The notes under the pieces were generated by a model. It saw nothing but the letters and a program-made list of their open reading frames with translations. It did no database searches and was not told the DNA's origin. A stretch of DNA of 12,193 nucleotides from Silvanigrellales bacterium. GTDB taxonomy: Bacteria > Bdellovibrionota_B > Oligoflexia > Silvanigrellales > Silvanigrellaceae. The first letter of the stretch is position 1, and every line of letters begins with the position of its first letter. The stretch is taken from contig JANQPW010000854.1 in assembly GCA_028285285.1 (NCBI GenBank), forward strand, positions 1 through 12,193. Direction: 5' to 3'. Below, piece by piece: positions 5,893 through 12,193 of the stretch. A program made the translations under genes and the position numbers.

Positions 5893-7179
5893 TTGCCACT
5901 GATCAAGCGTGAATACAATGGGAAGTCCCCAGAAGATTTTCGTCTGGTGCTCGACTTTGAGGGAATGGAAAATCCTCAGGGAATTGACGCCTACAAGAGC
6001 AAGAAGGGCTATGAGGCTCTGACAGCTGTGCTCAAAGAGAAGCGCAAGCCAGATGATCTCATTCAACTCGTGAAAGACTCCGGTCTGCGGGGGCGGGGTG
6101 GTGCTGGCTTCCCCACGGGTCTCAAATGGGGTTTTGTTCCCAAAGACGCACCGGAGAAGTATCTTCTTTGCAATTTTGATGAAGGCGAACCGGGAACTTA
6201 TAAGGATCGCTACATCACGGAAATCTCTCCTCACATGCTTGTTGAGGGAATGGTGATTTCAGCCTACGCCTTTGGAGCCGCCAAAAGTTACGTCTACTTG
6301 AGAGGCGAGTTCTACGACGAGATTGGCTGGACAGAAAAGGCGATTCGTGAGGCCTATGATGCAGGCTTTCTGGGTGAGAACATTTTGGGCTCGGGCTTCA
6401 CCCATCACATGGATGTCTATACGGGCTCTGGAGCTTACATATGTGGTGAAGAAACGGCGATGATTTCTTCGCTCGAAGGAAAAAAGGGGCAACCGAAGTT
6501 GAAACCCCCTTTTCCGGCCGTAGCTGGTTACCTTGGAAAGCCCACTGTGGTGAACAATGTGGAAACTCTGGCTGTGGTGCCCTGGATCGTGCGCAATGGA
6601 GCTGAAGCTTATCGTGCCTTCGGCACAGAAAAGTCTCCGGGCACAAAGCTCTTCAACCTTTCCGGTCCTGTGAAAAATCCCGGTTGTTTTGAAGTGCCCC
6701 TGGGTTACCCCCTCAAACGCTTCATTGAAGAAGAGGGAGGGGGGCTTCTCGACGGTAAGAAGCTGAAAGCCGTCATTCCAGGTGGAGCTTCGGCGCCGGT
6801 TCTCACAGCGGAAGAAGTTGAAAACATCACTCTCGACTACGAATGCTTGCAGGCGGCAGGTTCCATGTTGGGTTCAGGCGCTGTCATTGTCATTCCAGAA
6901 GATGTGAGCATGGTGGATGTGCTCGACAACCTCATGCACTTTTTCAAGAGTGAGTCTTGCGGGCAGTGCACTCCTTGTCGGGAAGGCACAGGGTGGCTGG
7001 GCTCAATGGCGCATTCGTTGGCTGCAGGCCACGGGCAAGCTTCCGATGTGGAGCGTGTGGCGGCTATTGCGTCACAGATGGCCGGAAAGACGATCTGTGC
7101 CTTTTCCGATGCAGCTGCAGGCCCCGCAATGAGCATTGTGCAGAAGTTTCCCCATGAGTTCCAGTCCAGGTTTGGTTGA
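5893..7179 (+). CDS. nuoF: NADH-quinone oxidoreductase subunit F (51-kDa type)
   Basis: This 428-residue subunit binds NADH, FMN and [4Fe-4S] cluster N3 and accepts hydride from NADH. GRGGAGFPTGLKWGF (67-81) is the NADH-binding glycine loop. CNFDEGEPGTYKDR (93-106) and GAYICGEETA (180-189) form the FMN site. PPFPAVAGYLGKPTVVNNVE (205-224) is the conserved central motif. Cluster ligands are C356, C359 and C362 in SCGQCTPCREG, and C402 in TICAFSDAA. Length is normal (E. coli 445). The start is TTG at 5893, chosen because GAGGAGA sits 8 bases upstream and the next in-frame starts are deep in the conserved region. It lies 12 bases after nuoE. All catalytic features are intact. Confidence 0.97.
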   Translation: MPLIKREYNGKSPEDFRLVLDFEGMENPQGIDAYKSKKGYEALTAVLKEKRKPDDLIQLVKDSGLRGRGGAGFPTGLKWGFVPKDAPEKYLLCNFDEGEPGTYKDRYITEISPHMLVEGMVISAYAFGAAKSYVYLRGEFYDEIGWTEKAIREAYDAGFLGENILGSGFTHHMDVYTGSGAYICGEETAMISSLEGKKGQPKLKPPFPAVAGYLGKPTVVNNVETLAVVPWIVRNGAEAYRAFGTEKSPGTKLFNLSGPVKNPGCFEVPLGYPLKRFIEEEGGGLLDGKKLKAVIPGGASAPVLTAEEVENITLDYECLQAAGSMLGSGAVIVIPEDVSMVDVLDNLMHFFKSESCGQCTPCREGTGWLGSMAHSLAAGHGQASDVERVAAIASQMAGKTICAFSDAAAGPAMSIVQKFPHEFQSRFG

Positions 7180-7203
7180 GATTTGATTGAGTGAGGTTTG
7201 ACC

Positions 7204-8679
7204 GTGAGTCAGGAACAGAGTGTTCAGTTAACCGTCGATGGCCGAGAAGTGAGTGTTCCGGCTGGATCCACAATCATGGAAGCCGTGCGGAAGTTGGGCG
7301 AGATTGAGGTGCCACATTTCTGCTGGCACCCGGGCCTCTCGGTGGCGGGTGTGTGCCGGTTTTGCATGGTGAAGATTGAAGGTGTGCCCAAGCTCCAGAT
7401 TGCCTGCAACACAGAAGTGCGCGAGGGCATGGCTGTGGACACCATTGCAGCCGATGTGAAAGAAGCCCACAAATGGGCTCTTGAGTTTCATTTGATCAAC
7501 CACCCTCTCGACTGCCCCATTTGTGATCAGGCGGGCGAGTGTGAGTTGCAAAACTACTACATGAAAGTGGGCAAATACACTTCGCAGATGGACGAAGACA
7601 AAGTGCTCAAACCCAAGGCTCTTGATGTGGGCGACACTTTGGTCTTAGACACGGAACGGTGCATCCTGTGTTCCCGGTGTGTGCGTTTTGAGGATGAGAT
7701 CACCAAAACCTCAACCTTGGGCATCTTCAATCGTGGTGATCGCGCCGTGATTGGTACTTTCCCTGATCGCCGCATCCAGCACAACTACTCCTATAACCTG
7801 GCCGACATCTGTCCTGTTGGCGCCTTCACGGCGAAAGACTTTCGCTTTCAATGTCGCGTTTGGTTTTTGAAGGAGTCGGAGTCCATTTGTCCGGGCTGCT
7901 CCACTGGCTGCAATGTGAAAGTGTTTCAAAACGGCAACTCGCGTGAGTACTTTCGTTTGAAGCCCCTTGAGAACCCTGAAGTGAACGGTCACTGGATGTG
8001 TGACTACGGACGCACGCAATTTGAACACCTCAATGTGAAAGATAGGCTGGTGTCTCCCCTTGGTGCAGACAATTCGGCTTTGTCTTGGTCAGATGCGGCA
8101 GCTCGCTTTGGAGAGCTCGTGAAGTCACAGGCTGGTGCAGACAATGGTAAAGTGGCGCTTGTGTTGACTCCTCAGCACACCAATGAGGAGTTTTCTGCCA
8201 TTTTCTCCCACCTCAAGTCGCAACTGGGCCGAGAGCCCGAGGTGTTTGTGTGGAGAGAGGCAACAGAAGAGCGGGACAGTTTTGATGGCATCTTGTTCCG
8301 AGGCGATCGCAATCCAAACACCCGTGGACTTGAGGACACGCTTAAGGAGCTGGGAGTGTCAGCAAAAGAATGCTCGGGCTTGAAAGATGTGGGGCTCAGT
8401 CAAGCCCAACTTGCAGTGGTTCTGGGGCCAGAGGTGGAGCGGGCCTACCCCTCTCTCGAAACTGACCTTGCAGTGTTGCGGGAGATGCCGGCGGTTGTTT
8501 ACTTTGGTAATCACAGGTCGCAGGCCGCTGCTGGCTTGTCTCTTCGAGTTCCCACGCTTGTCTTTACCGAAAAAGAGGGGACCTATGTGAACCACGCGGG
8601 CCTCAAGCAAACGCTCAAAGCCAACGCGCGGGTGATGCCGAGTTTGAAGTCGCTCACGGAATTCCTCGGTGGGGCGTAA
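7204..8679 (+). CDS. nuoG: NADH-quinone oxidoreductase subunit G, short form
   Basis: This subunit wires electrons from NuoF/E towards NuoI. Ligands for four clusters are visible in 491 residues: C40, C51, C54, C68 (N1b, [2Fe-2S]); H100, C104, C107, C113 (N5); C153, C156, C159, C203 (N4); and C229, C232, C236, C266 (N7, present only in some bacteria). After about 280 the molybdopterin-oxidoreductase-like domain is only about 210 residues, against several hundred in E. coli NuoG (908 total). Its terminal motif EKEGTYVNHAGLKQT (456-470) is kept, so the loss is internal rather than a broken 3' end. The GTG at 7204 is preferred because GAGG lies 7 bases upstream; a TTG at 7198 would be only 1 base from it. 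It lies 24 bases after nuoF. The next gene is nuoI; nuoH, usual in between, is absent. Confidence 0.95.
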   Translation: MSQEQSVQLTVDGREVSVPAGSTIMEAVRKLGEIEVPHFCWHPGLSVAGVCRFCMVKIEGVPKLQIACNTEVREGMAVDTIAADVKEAHKWALEFHLINHPLDCPICDQAGECELQNYYMKVGKYTSQMDEDKVLKPKALDVGDTLVLDTERCILCSRCVRFEDEITKTSTLGIFNRGDRAVIGTFPDRRIQHNYSYNLADICPVGAFTAKDFRFQCRVWFLKESESICPGCSTGCNVKVFQNGNSREYFRLKPLENPEVNGHWMCDYGRTQFEHLNVKDRLVSPLGADNSALSWSDAAARFGELVKSQAGADNGKVALVLTPQHTNEEFSAIFSHLKSQLGREPEVFVWREATEERDSFDGILFRGDRNPNTRGLEDTLKELGVSAKECSGLKDVGLSQAQLAVVLGPEVERAYPSLETDLAVLREMPAVVYFGNHRSQAAAGLSLRVPTLVFTEKEGTYVNHAGLKQTLKANARVMPSLKSLTEFLGGA

Positions 8680-8691
8680 AGGAGAAGCAAA

Positions 8692-9267
8692 ATGGCCGTT
8701 GTGAACGTCACACGAAACCCAGAAAAAAGTTTGAAGAATGGATACTTGGCGACCTCGCTTGTGGGCTTGGGAACCACCTTGAAGACCTTCACCAAACAAC
8801 TTTTTCGCTTGGAAGAGAGCAACACGGTGCAGTGGCCCGAGGTGGAGTACAAATACTCAGATCGATTCAAAGGGGCCCATTTCCTCACTAAACGGCCCGA
8901 TGGCAAGGTGCGTTGCACCGCGTGTTTTTTGTGTGCGACCAATTGCCCGGCCCAGTGCATCACCATTGTGGCTGGTGAGAGTCCTGACAAGGGCGTCGAA
9001 AAGTATCCTGTTCGATTTGAAATCGACATTTTGCGCTGTGTGTTTTGTGGCTACTGTGAAGAGGCTTGTCCGGTTGATGCCATTCGCATGGGCCATGAGT
9101 ATTCCATGGCTGGTTTGGCAGAAGATAAGTGGGTGTACACAAAAGACTACCTCCTCAACCGTGAAGCCATCACCCAAACCCTTGGCGAGAAGCAAGTGTC
9201 TGAAAAAGACGAGAACGTGAAGCACGACTCGGTGGAGAGCGGGCTGCCAGGAATTCATCGGAAGTGA
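8692..9267 (+). CDS. nuoI: NADH-quinone oxidoreductase subunit I (23-kDa ferredoxin type)
   Basis: This 191-residue subunit carries clusters N6a and N6b, passing electrons to N2 in NuoB. Two classical 4Fe-4S motifs are present: C75, C78, C81, C85 in CTACFLCATNCP, and C116, C119, C122, C126 in CVFCGYCEEACP. An amphipathic N-terminal helix (about 15-40) is the part that normally contacts the membrane arm. The C-terminus after YLLNRE (153-158) has a charged tail of about 30 residues. The ATG has AAGGAGA about 7 bases upstream and lies 12 bases after nuoG. Its stop codon overlaps the GTG start of the following lipoprotein gene by 4 bases, which suggests translational coupling. Confidence 0.96.
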   Translation: MAVVNVTRNPEKSLKNGYLATSLVGLGTTLKTFTKQLFRLEESNTVQWPEVEYKYSDRFKGAHFLTKRPDGKVRCTACFLCATNCPAQCITIVAGESPDKGVEKYPVRFEIDILRCVFCGYCEEACPVDAIRMGHEYSMAGLAEDKWVYTKDYLLNREAITQTLGEKQVSEKDENVKHDSVESGLPGIHRK

Positions 9268-10979
9268 GGGGCTCCGGTCGGAGGGTTGGCAGAATCGGGC
9301 ACCACAAAAATTTGATTCGCTTCTCTCTTGCGCCGTTGTTGTTGCTCCTTTTTTTGAACTTTGGATGTGTCAAGCTCGAGAGTCTTGTTCGGGTTAACCA
9401 AGAAGAGACAACTCCAGACAGGAAGGGGGCGGTTGATCCCCTCTCCTCGTGCCGGCTGAATTTCCAGGGGTGGGGAGTTCGAGAGGAGTTTCTGAGTTCA
9501 GCCGATCTCTTCAAAGTTCAAGAGGGCGCCTTGGAGGCTCTTGCAAGGGAACGGAACCTCGTTCAAAAAAAGGCTGAGGAATCCCTTTCTCCCAACTGCT
9601 TGTCTCTGCTTTGGATTGTGGAGAAGATCTCAGAATTTGAGAAACAAGTGCAACGCTTTGCTCCCCTCCGTCCGCTTTTGGAGAAGTTGGCCACGCTGCC
9701 TTTTTCAGAGAGGTTCCAAGCGAAACTTTCACCCGAAGAGCTTTTGTTTGAAGAAAAACTTGTCGAATTTGAAACTGCTCTGAAACAGTTGGATGACATC
9801 ACACTCGTGAGAGCTGAGCTCGCGGCGCGGGAAGAAACCTGGCTTGTGGGTTCCACTCGATCGCGTTCCACTCAGTCTCTGGCAAAGGACCTGTTGCGCC
9901 TCTTGGACTGGGTGGCACAGGCTCACCGGAAGAAGGGGAGGGGTTCACTGGCCCTTATACAACAACAGGGTCTTTCGCTGGTCGAGCGGCGGGTTTTCTC
10001 GGGCTCGCAGGTGGATCGGCTGATGTGTCTGGGAGTGACTTTGCTCTCGAGCTTGAAAAAGGGAAGAGATTTGCGGGAACCGGAATGGATTTCTTGGACC
10101 CCAGAAGACACTCACGACTTTTTGCAGGAAGAGGGAGCTCAAAAATTAGAGTGCTCCAACCATAAGGCTTTTGGCATGGCCGCTGAAGTGGAGATGCCCT
10201 TTTGGTGGCTCATTGGCGGAGCCTTTTCTCCCCAAGAGTATCTGCTCTCATACACGCTTGACTTCTCATTTGTGGGGCTCACAGATTTGTATTGGGGAGT
10301 TGATCCTAACCCTCTGGACCCTGAAAAGAGCTTGCCCAAGATTGACGGGAACGAGCGCACGCCGCAGCAGTTTGCCGACCATGACCTCGGTCATGCGCGT
10401 TTTGAGTTCAACTCCCGAAGCTTCTTTTACGGGGATGACAAGCGGGTCTACTCAGCAGCAGAAACGGCGCAGGTCAAAGCCAGCGTCGACACCTTCGTGC
10501 TGGGGCTCATCAGTGAGAAGTCTAGCCCGCTGACACGCCTGTTGTATGATCTAGCCCATGAGGCGCAGGATCTTCCGGCCAAGAAATATGCTGCCTTGCA
10601 TTGGGTGATGGATGACGCCCGAAAGAGCATTGTGAAGTTCGATCAAGGCGGTGAGGAGGTGGATCTCGGCCTGCAGCAAAGGAGGTTCATTGCATCACGT
10701 TACGTTGAGCTCAGCAGGTACACCTACATTTTTCCCCATCCCTGTGTTGTGTCGCAGTTGATCAGCATCGACGAGTTCGTTGACATTCAAAACTACGTCA
10801 ACGAGATTGAAAGTTTCAACCACAATGGACCTCACCCACCCATATACCCCAAAGAGAACATGGAGGCGCTCGCTGCCCAGCTGCAGAGCCACGCAAAGAA
10901 GCACTGTGCAGCTGCCGAAGACCCCTTCAAGGAGTTTGTCCGGAGGTTTTTGAGTCAAGAGCTGATTCTGGACGAGTGA
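9264..10979 (+). CDS. Putative lipoprotein of unknown function, coupled to nuoI
   Basis: I do not recognise this 571-residue protein. A basic N-terminus (R2, R6, R7, R10, K15, R19) leads into a hydrophobic core (about 20-33) ending LNFGC with C35, a plausible though non-canonical lipobox, so it is probably a lipoprotein exported across the inner membrane. Residues 75-270 are charged and helical with coiled-coil-like stretches. From about 300 the sequence is richer in aromatic residues and holds FADHDLGHARFEF (370-382), with H373, D374 and H377, then LAHEAQD (430-436) and ALHWVMDDA (444-452). These could be metal ligands, which is inference. GTG 9264 overlaps the nuoI stop by 4 bases, with AGGA 11 bases upstream; a TTG at 9312 would trim 16 residues but lacks a ribosome site. 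It ends 3 bases before the convergent LysR gene. Operon position suggests co-expression with complex I, but a complex I role is not shown. Confidence 0.7.
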   Translation: MRGSGRRVGRIGHHKNLIRFSLAPLLLLLFLNFGCVKLESLVRVNQEETTPDRKGAVDPLSSCRLNFQGWGVREEFLSSADLFKVQEGALEALARERNLVQKKAEESLSPNCLSLLWIVEKISEFEKQVQRFAPLRPLLEKLATLPFSERFQAKLSPEELLFEEKLVEFETALKQLDDITLVRAELAAREETWLVGSTRSRSTQSLAKDLLRLLDWVAQAHRKKGRGSLALIQQQGLSLVERRVFSGSQVDRLMCLGVTLLSSLKKGRDLREPEWISWTPEDTHDFLQEEGAQKLECSNHKAFGMAAEVEMPFWWLIGGAFSPQEYLLSYTLDFSFVGLTDLYWGVDPNPLDPEKSLPKIDGNERTPQQFADHDLGHARFEFNSRSFFYGDDKRVYSAAETAQVKASVDTFVLGLISEKSSPLTRLLYDLAHEAQDLPAKKYAALHWVMDDARKSIVKFDQGGEEVDLGLQQRRFIASRYVELSRYTYIFPHPCVVSQLISIDEFVDIQNYVNEIESFNHNGPHPPIYPKENMEALAAQLQSHAKKHCAAAEDPFKEFVRRFLSQELILDE

Positions 10980-10982
10980 TTC

Positions 10983-11885
10983 TCAGGAGTGAAACTCGGG
11001 AGCATGCTGTTCATACAGGTCGAGGAAGCACTTCACCTTGGCTGTGAGAAAGGGCCGGGGTGCGGTGACCAAATAGACCATTCCTCCAGGAGAGGTCCAC
11101 GAGGGAAGGACTCTTTGGAGGCCCTGAAAGGCTGGTTCGCAGTTTTCCAAGAAGGTTGGCAGCAGGGCGATTCCCTGGTGGCTCAAGGCCATACGCTGCA
11201 AAAAAAAGAGGCTGTTTGATTTCACCGTGCGCCGCAGAGGCACCAGTGCGGGGGGCTCTTGTGGTGAACCGAGCTGCTCCAGTGTCCATTCCGTTGCCCA
11301 TTCAATGATGTTGAACGACAAGCAGCTGTGCTGAGAGAGCTGGGTGGGATTTTTCACTTCTTCATGATTCTTGAGGTACTGGGCAGAGGCGTAGAGGCCA
11401 AAGCGAACCTGTCCAATTTTGCGAGCCACGAGATTCTGGTCTGTGGGAATGCCCACGCGCAACGCGAGATCAAAACGATCGGCCGTGAGGTCTACCACCC
11501 GTCGGCTCACATCAATGTCGAGACGCACCTGTGGGAACTTGAGGTTGTACACGGAAAAGACATTTTCCAGAATGTACTCTCCCAAATCGGGCACAAGCGA
11601 GACTCGAAGCACACCGCTTGGCTCCACGCTGAGCTGAGACACCTGCTGGGCGGCGTCGTGCATTTCTTCAAGAATGAGCCGTGCCCGGTTGTAGAACAGT
11701 TGGCCCGCCTCGGTGAGATGGACCCGCCGGGTGGTGCGCGCCAGCAGCGGTGTTCCCAGTTTGCCCTCGAGTTTGGACACTCGCTGGCTCACAGCTGATT
11801 TTGGTGTGTTCAGCTCCTGGGCGGCGAGGGTGAAACTGCCCTTTTCAACAACGGCACAAAGTGCTTTCAATTCCGCCGTTTCCAT
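10983..11885 (-). CDS. LysR-family transcriptional regulator
   Basis: This 300-residue regulator has the standard two-domain LysR layout. The N-terminal winged helix-turn-helix spans about 1-60: LKALCAVVEKGSFTLAAQEL (6-25), then SAVSQRVSKLEGKLGTPLLA (30-49), with RRVHLTEAG (53-61) as the wing. A linker helix follows (about 62-88), then a periplasmic-binding-protein-like effector domain (about 90-295). RFDLALRVGIP and the GIALLP segment are typical. The subfamily resembles regulators of the DsdC/AaeR-like DNA-binding class, but the effector cannot be deduced. The ATG (11885-11883) has AGGGGAG 9 bases upstream. It is divergent from the DoxX-like gene, and the inverted repeat between them is its likely binding site. 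Confidence 0.93.
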   Translation of the reverse strand: METAELKALCAVVEKGSFTLAAQELNTPKSAVSQRVSKLEGKLGTPLLARTTRRVHLTEAGQLFYNRARLILEEMHDAAQQVSQLSVEPSGVLRVSLVPDLGEYILENVFSVYNLKFPQVRLDIDVSRRVVDLTADRFDLALRVGIPTDQNLVARKIGQVRFGLYASAQYLKNHEEVKNPTQLSQHSCLSFNIIEWATEWTLEQLGSPQEPPALVPLRRTVKSNSLFFLQRMALSHQGIALLPTFLENCEPAFQGLQRVLPSWTSPGGMVYLVTAPRPFLTAKVKCFLDLYEQHAPEFHS

Positions 11886-11909
11886 GTGACGGTTGCTCCC
11901 CTTCTCAAT

Positions 11910-11928
11910 TGTTCATAAAAAATGAACA
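11910..11928. promoter_or_regulatory. Putative LysR operator (inverted repeat)
   Basis: TGTTCAT-AAAAA-ATGAACA is a perfect 7-bp inverted repeat with a 5-base spacer. It contains the T-N11-A core expected of LysR-type binding boxes. It lies 25 bases upstream of the LysR start codon and about 150 bases upstream of the DoxX-like start codon, overlapping the regulator's candidate -10 element. Negative autoregulation plus control of the divergent gene is the usual arrangement for this family; actual binding is inferred. Confidence 0.6.
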
Positions 11929-11938
11929 GTGTTGTCAA
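11912..11938 (-). promoter_or_regulatory. Candidate promoter for the LysR gene
   Basis: On the minus strand a perfect TTGACA (11938-11933) is followed after 15 bases by TATGAA (11917-11912). The -10 sits in one arm of the inverted repeat at 11910-11928, so a bound regulator would block it. The 15-base spacer is short; the leader would be only about 20 bases. Confidence 0.4.
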
Positions 11939-11950
11939 AAATAGCATATT

Positions 11951-11956
11951 TATATT
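11951..11956 (+). promoter_or_regulatory. Possible -10 element for the DoxX-like gene
   Basis: TATATT lies in an AT-rich block between the LysR operator and the DoxX-like gene. The nearest -35-like sequence, TTGTCA (11932-11937), is only 13 bases away, which is too close for an unaided sigma70 promoter. A LysR-activated promoter often has a poor -35, so this remains possible. The leader would be about 115 bases and ends in a 5-bp hairpin, CTTGC/GCAAG (12054-12070), whose right arm touches the ribosome site. Confidence 0.25.
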
Positions 11957-12080
11957 CGAAAAGAAAACAGCGATAAGAACTCCAGGAAGAGGTGTGCGAT
12001 GCTGTTTCGGGGAGGTTCTCGGACGGTGACCGCCTCTCAACTCAAACGAAACGCTTGCACAGCAGGCAAGGAGGATTACA

Positions 12081-12193
12081 ATGGTGAAGAAGATCGCATT
12101 TGAAGGTTCACGGTTGCTTCTCGGTTTGATTTTCTTGGTTTTTGGGCTCAATGGTTTTTTGCAGTTCATTCCCATGCCACCACCCAATCCGGA
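12081..12193 (+). CDS. DoxX-like small membrane protein, N-terminal part
   Basis: Only 37 codons are inside the window. After MVKKIAFEGSR comes a hydrophobic segment, LLLGLIFLVFGLNGFLQF (residues 12-29), and then IPMPPPNP. A first transmembrane helix of the form RLLLGLIFxxFGLNGF followed by a proline-rich turn is typical of DoxX-type inner-membrane proteins of about 130-150 residues. A strong AAGGAGG (12068-12074) sits 6 bases before the ATG. It is divergent from the LysR gene, which is the probable regulator. The family assignment rests on this short stretch and could change with the full sequence. Confidence 0.65.
   Translation, partial: MVKKIAFEGSRLLLGLIFLVFGLNGFLQFIPMPPPNP

Noticed and set aside
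7198..7203. TTG start for nuoG two codons upstream of the chosen GTG
   Set aside because: The GAGG ribosome site lies 1 base from this TTG but 7 bases from the GTG at 7204.

Overview
The window looks like chromosomal DNA of a free-living, aerobically respiring Gram-negative bacterium. Base composition is close to balanced, genes are densely packed, and GTG and TTG start codons are used freely. A lipoprotein-type signal peptide, a CheZ-like protein, a fused NuoCD, a short NuoG and a YciO-type protein together suggest a deltaproteobacterial or Bdellovibrionota-like lineage. That placement is inference from gene content, not a phylogenetic result. I see no rRNA, tRNA, CRISPR array, insertion sequence or phage gene.

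Region 1 (1-3458) is mixed housekeeping. The N-terminal part of Lon protease runs off the left edge on the minus strand. Divergent from it, behind a structured leader with two adjacent hairpins, is a small HU-family nucleoid protein. A 206-residue helical protein follows, carrying a CheZ-type FQDxxxQ phosphatase motif, and then a TatD-family metal-dependent hydrolase 30 bases downstream. A YciO/YrdC-family gene points back at TatD, and their stop codons interlock in one CTAG.

Region 2 (3459-10979) is the core of the window: a tightly spaced operon for much of the peripheral arm of NADH:quinone oxidoreductase (complex I), in the order nuoCD (fused), nuoE, nuoF, nuoG, nuoI. NuoE, F and G form the NADH-oxidising module. 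NuoCD and NuoI carry electrons to the quinone site. NuoB (cluster N2) and every membrane subunit, including NuoH, which usually sits between G and I, are absent, so the rest of the complex must be encoded elsewhere. NuoG is only about 491 residues: its molybdopterin-like domain has collapsed, yet the four cysteines expected for the extra N7 cluster remain. The last operon gene overlaps nuoI by 4 bases and encodes a 571-residue putative lipoprotein of unknown function with an HDxxH motif. It is the most intriguing unknown here.

Region 3 (10980-12193) holds a LysR-type regulator, convergent with the lipoprotein gene. It is divergent from a small membrane protein gene of probable DoxX type, which runs off the right edge. 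A 7-bp inverted repeat with a T-N11-A core lies between them and overlaps the regulator's own probable promoter, a classic LysR autoregulation layout.

I found no clear undescribed defence or mobile system. The observations most worth following are the nuoI-coupled lipoprotein, the split nuo locus with its miniaturised NuoG, the CheZ-like protein away from chemotaxis genes, and the structured HU leader.
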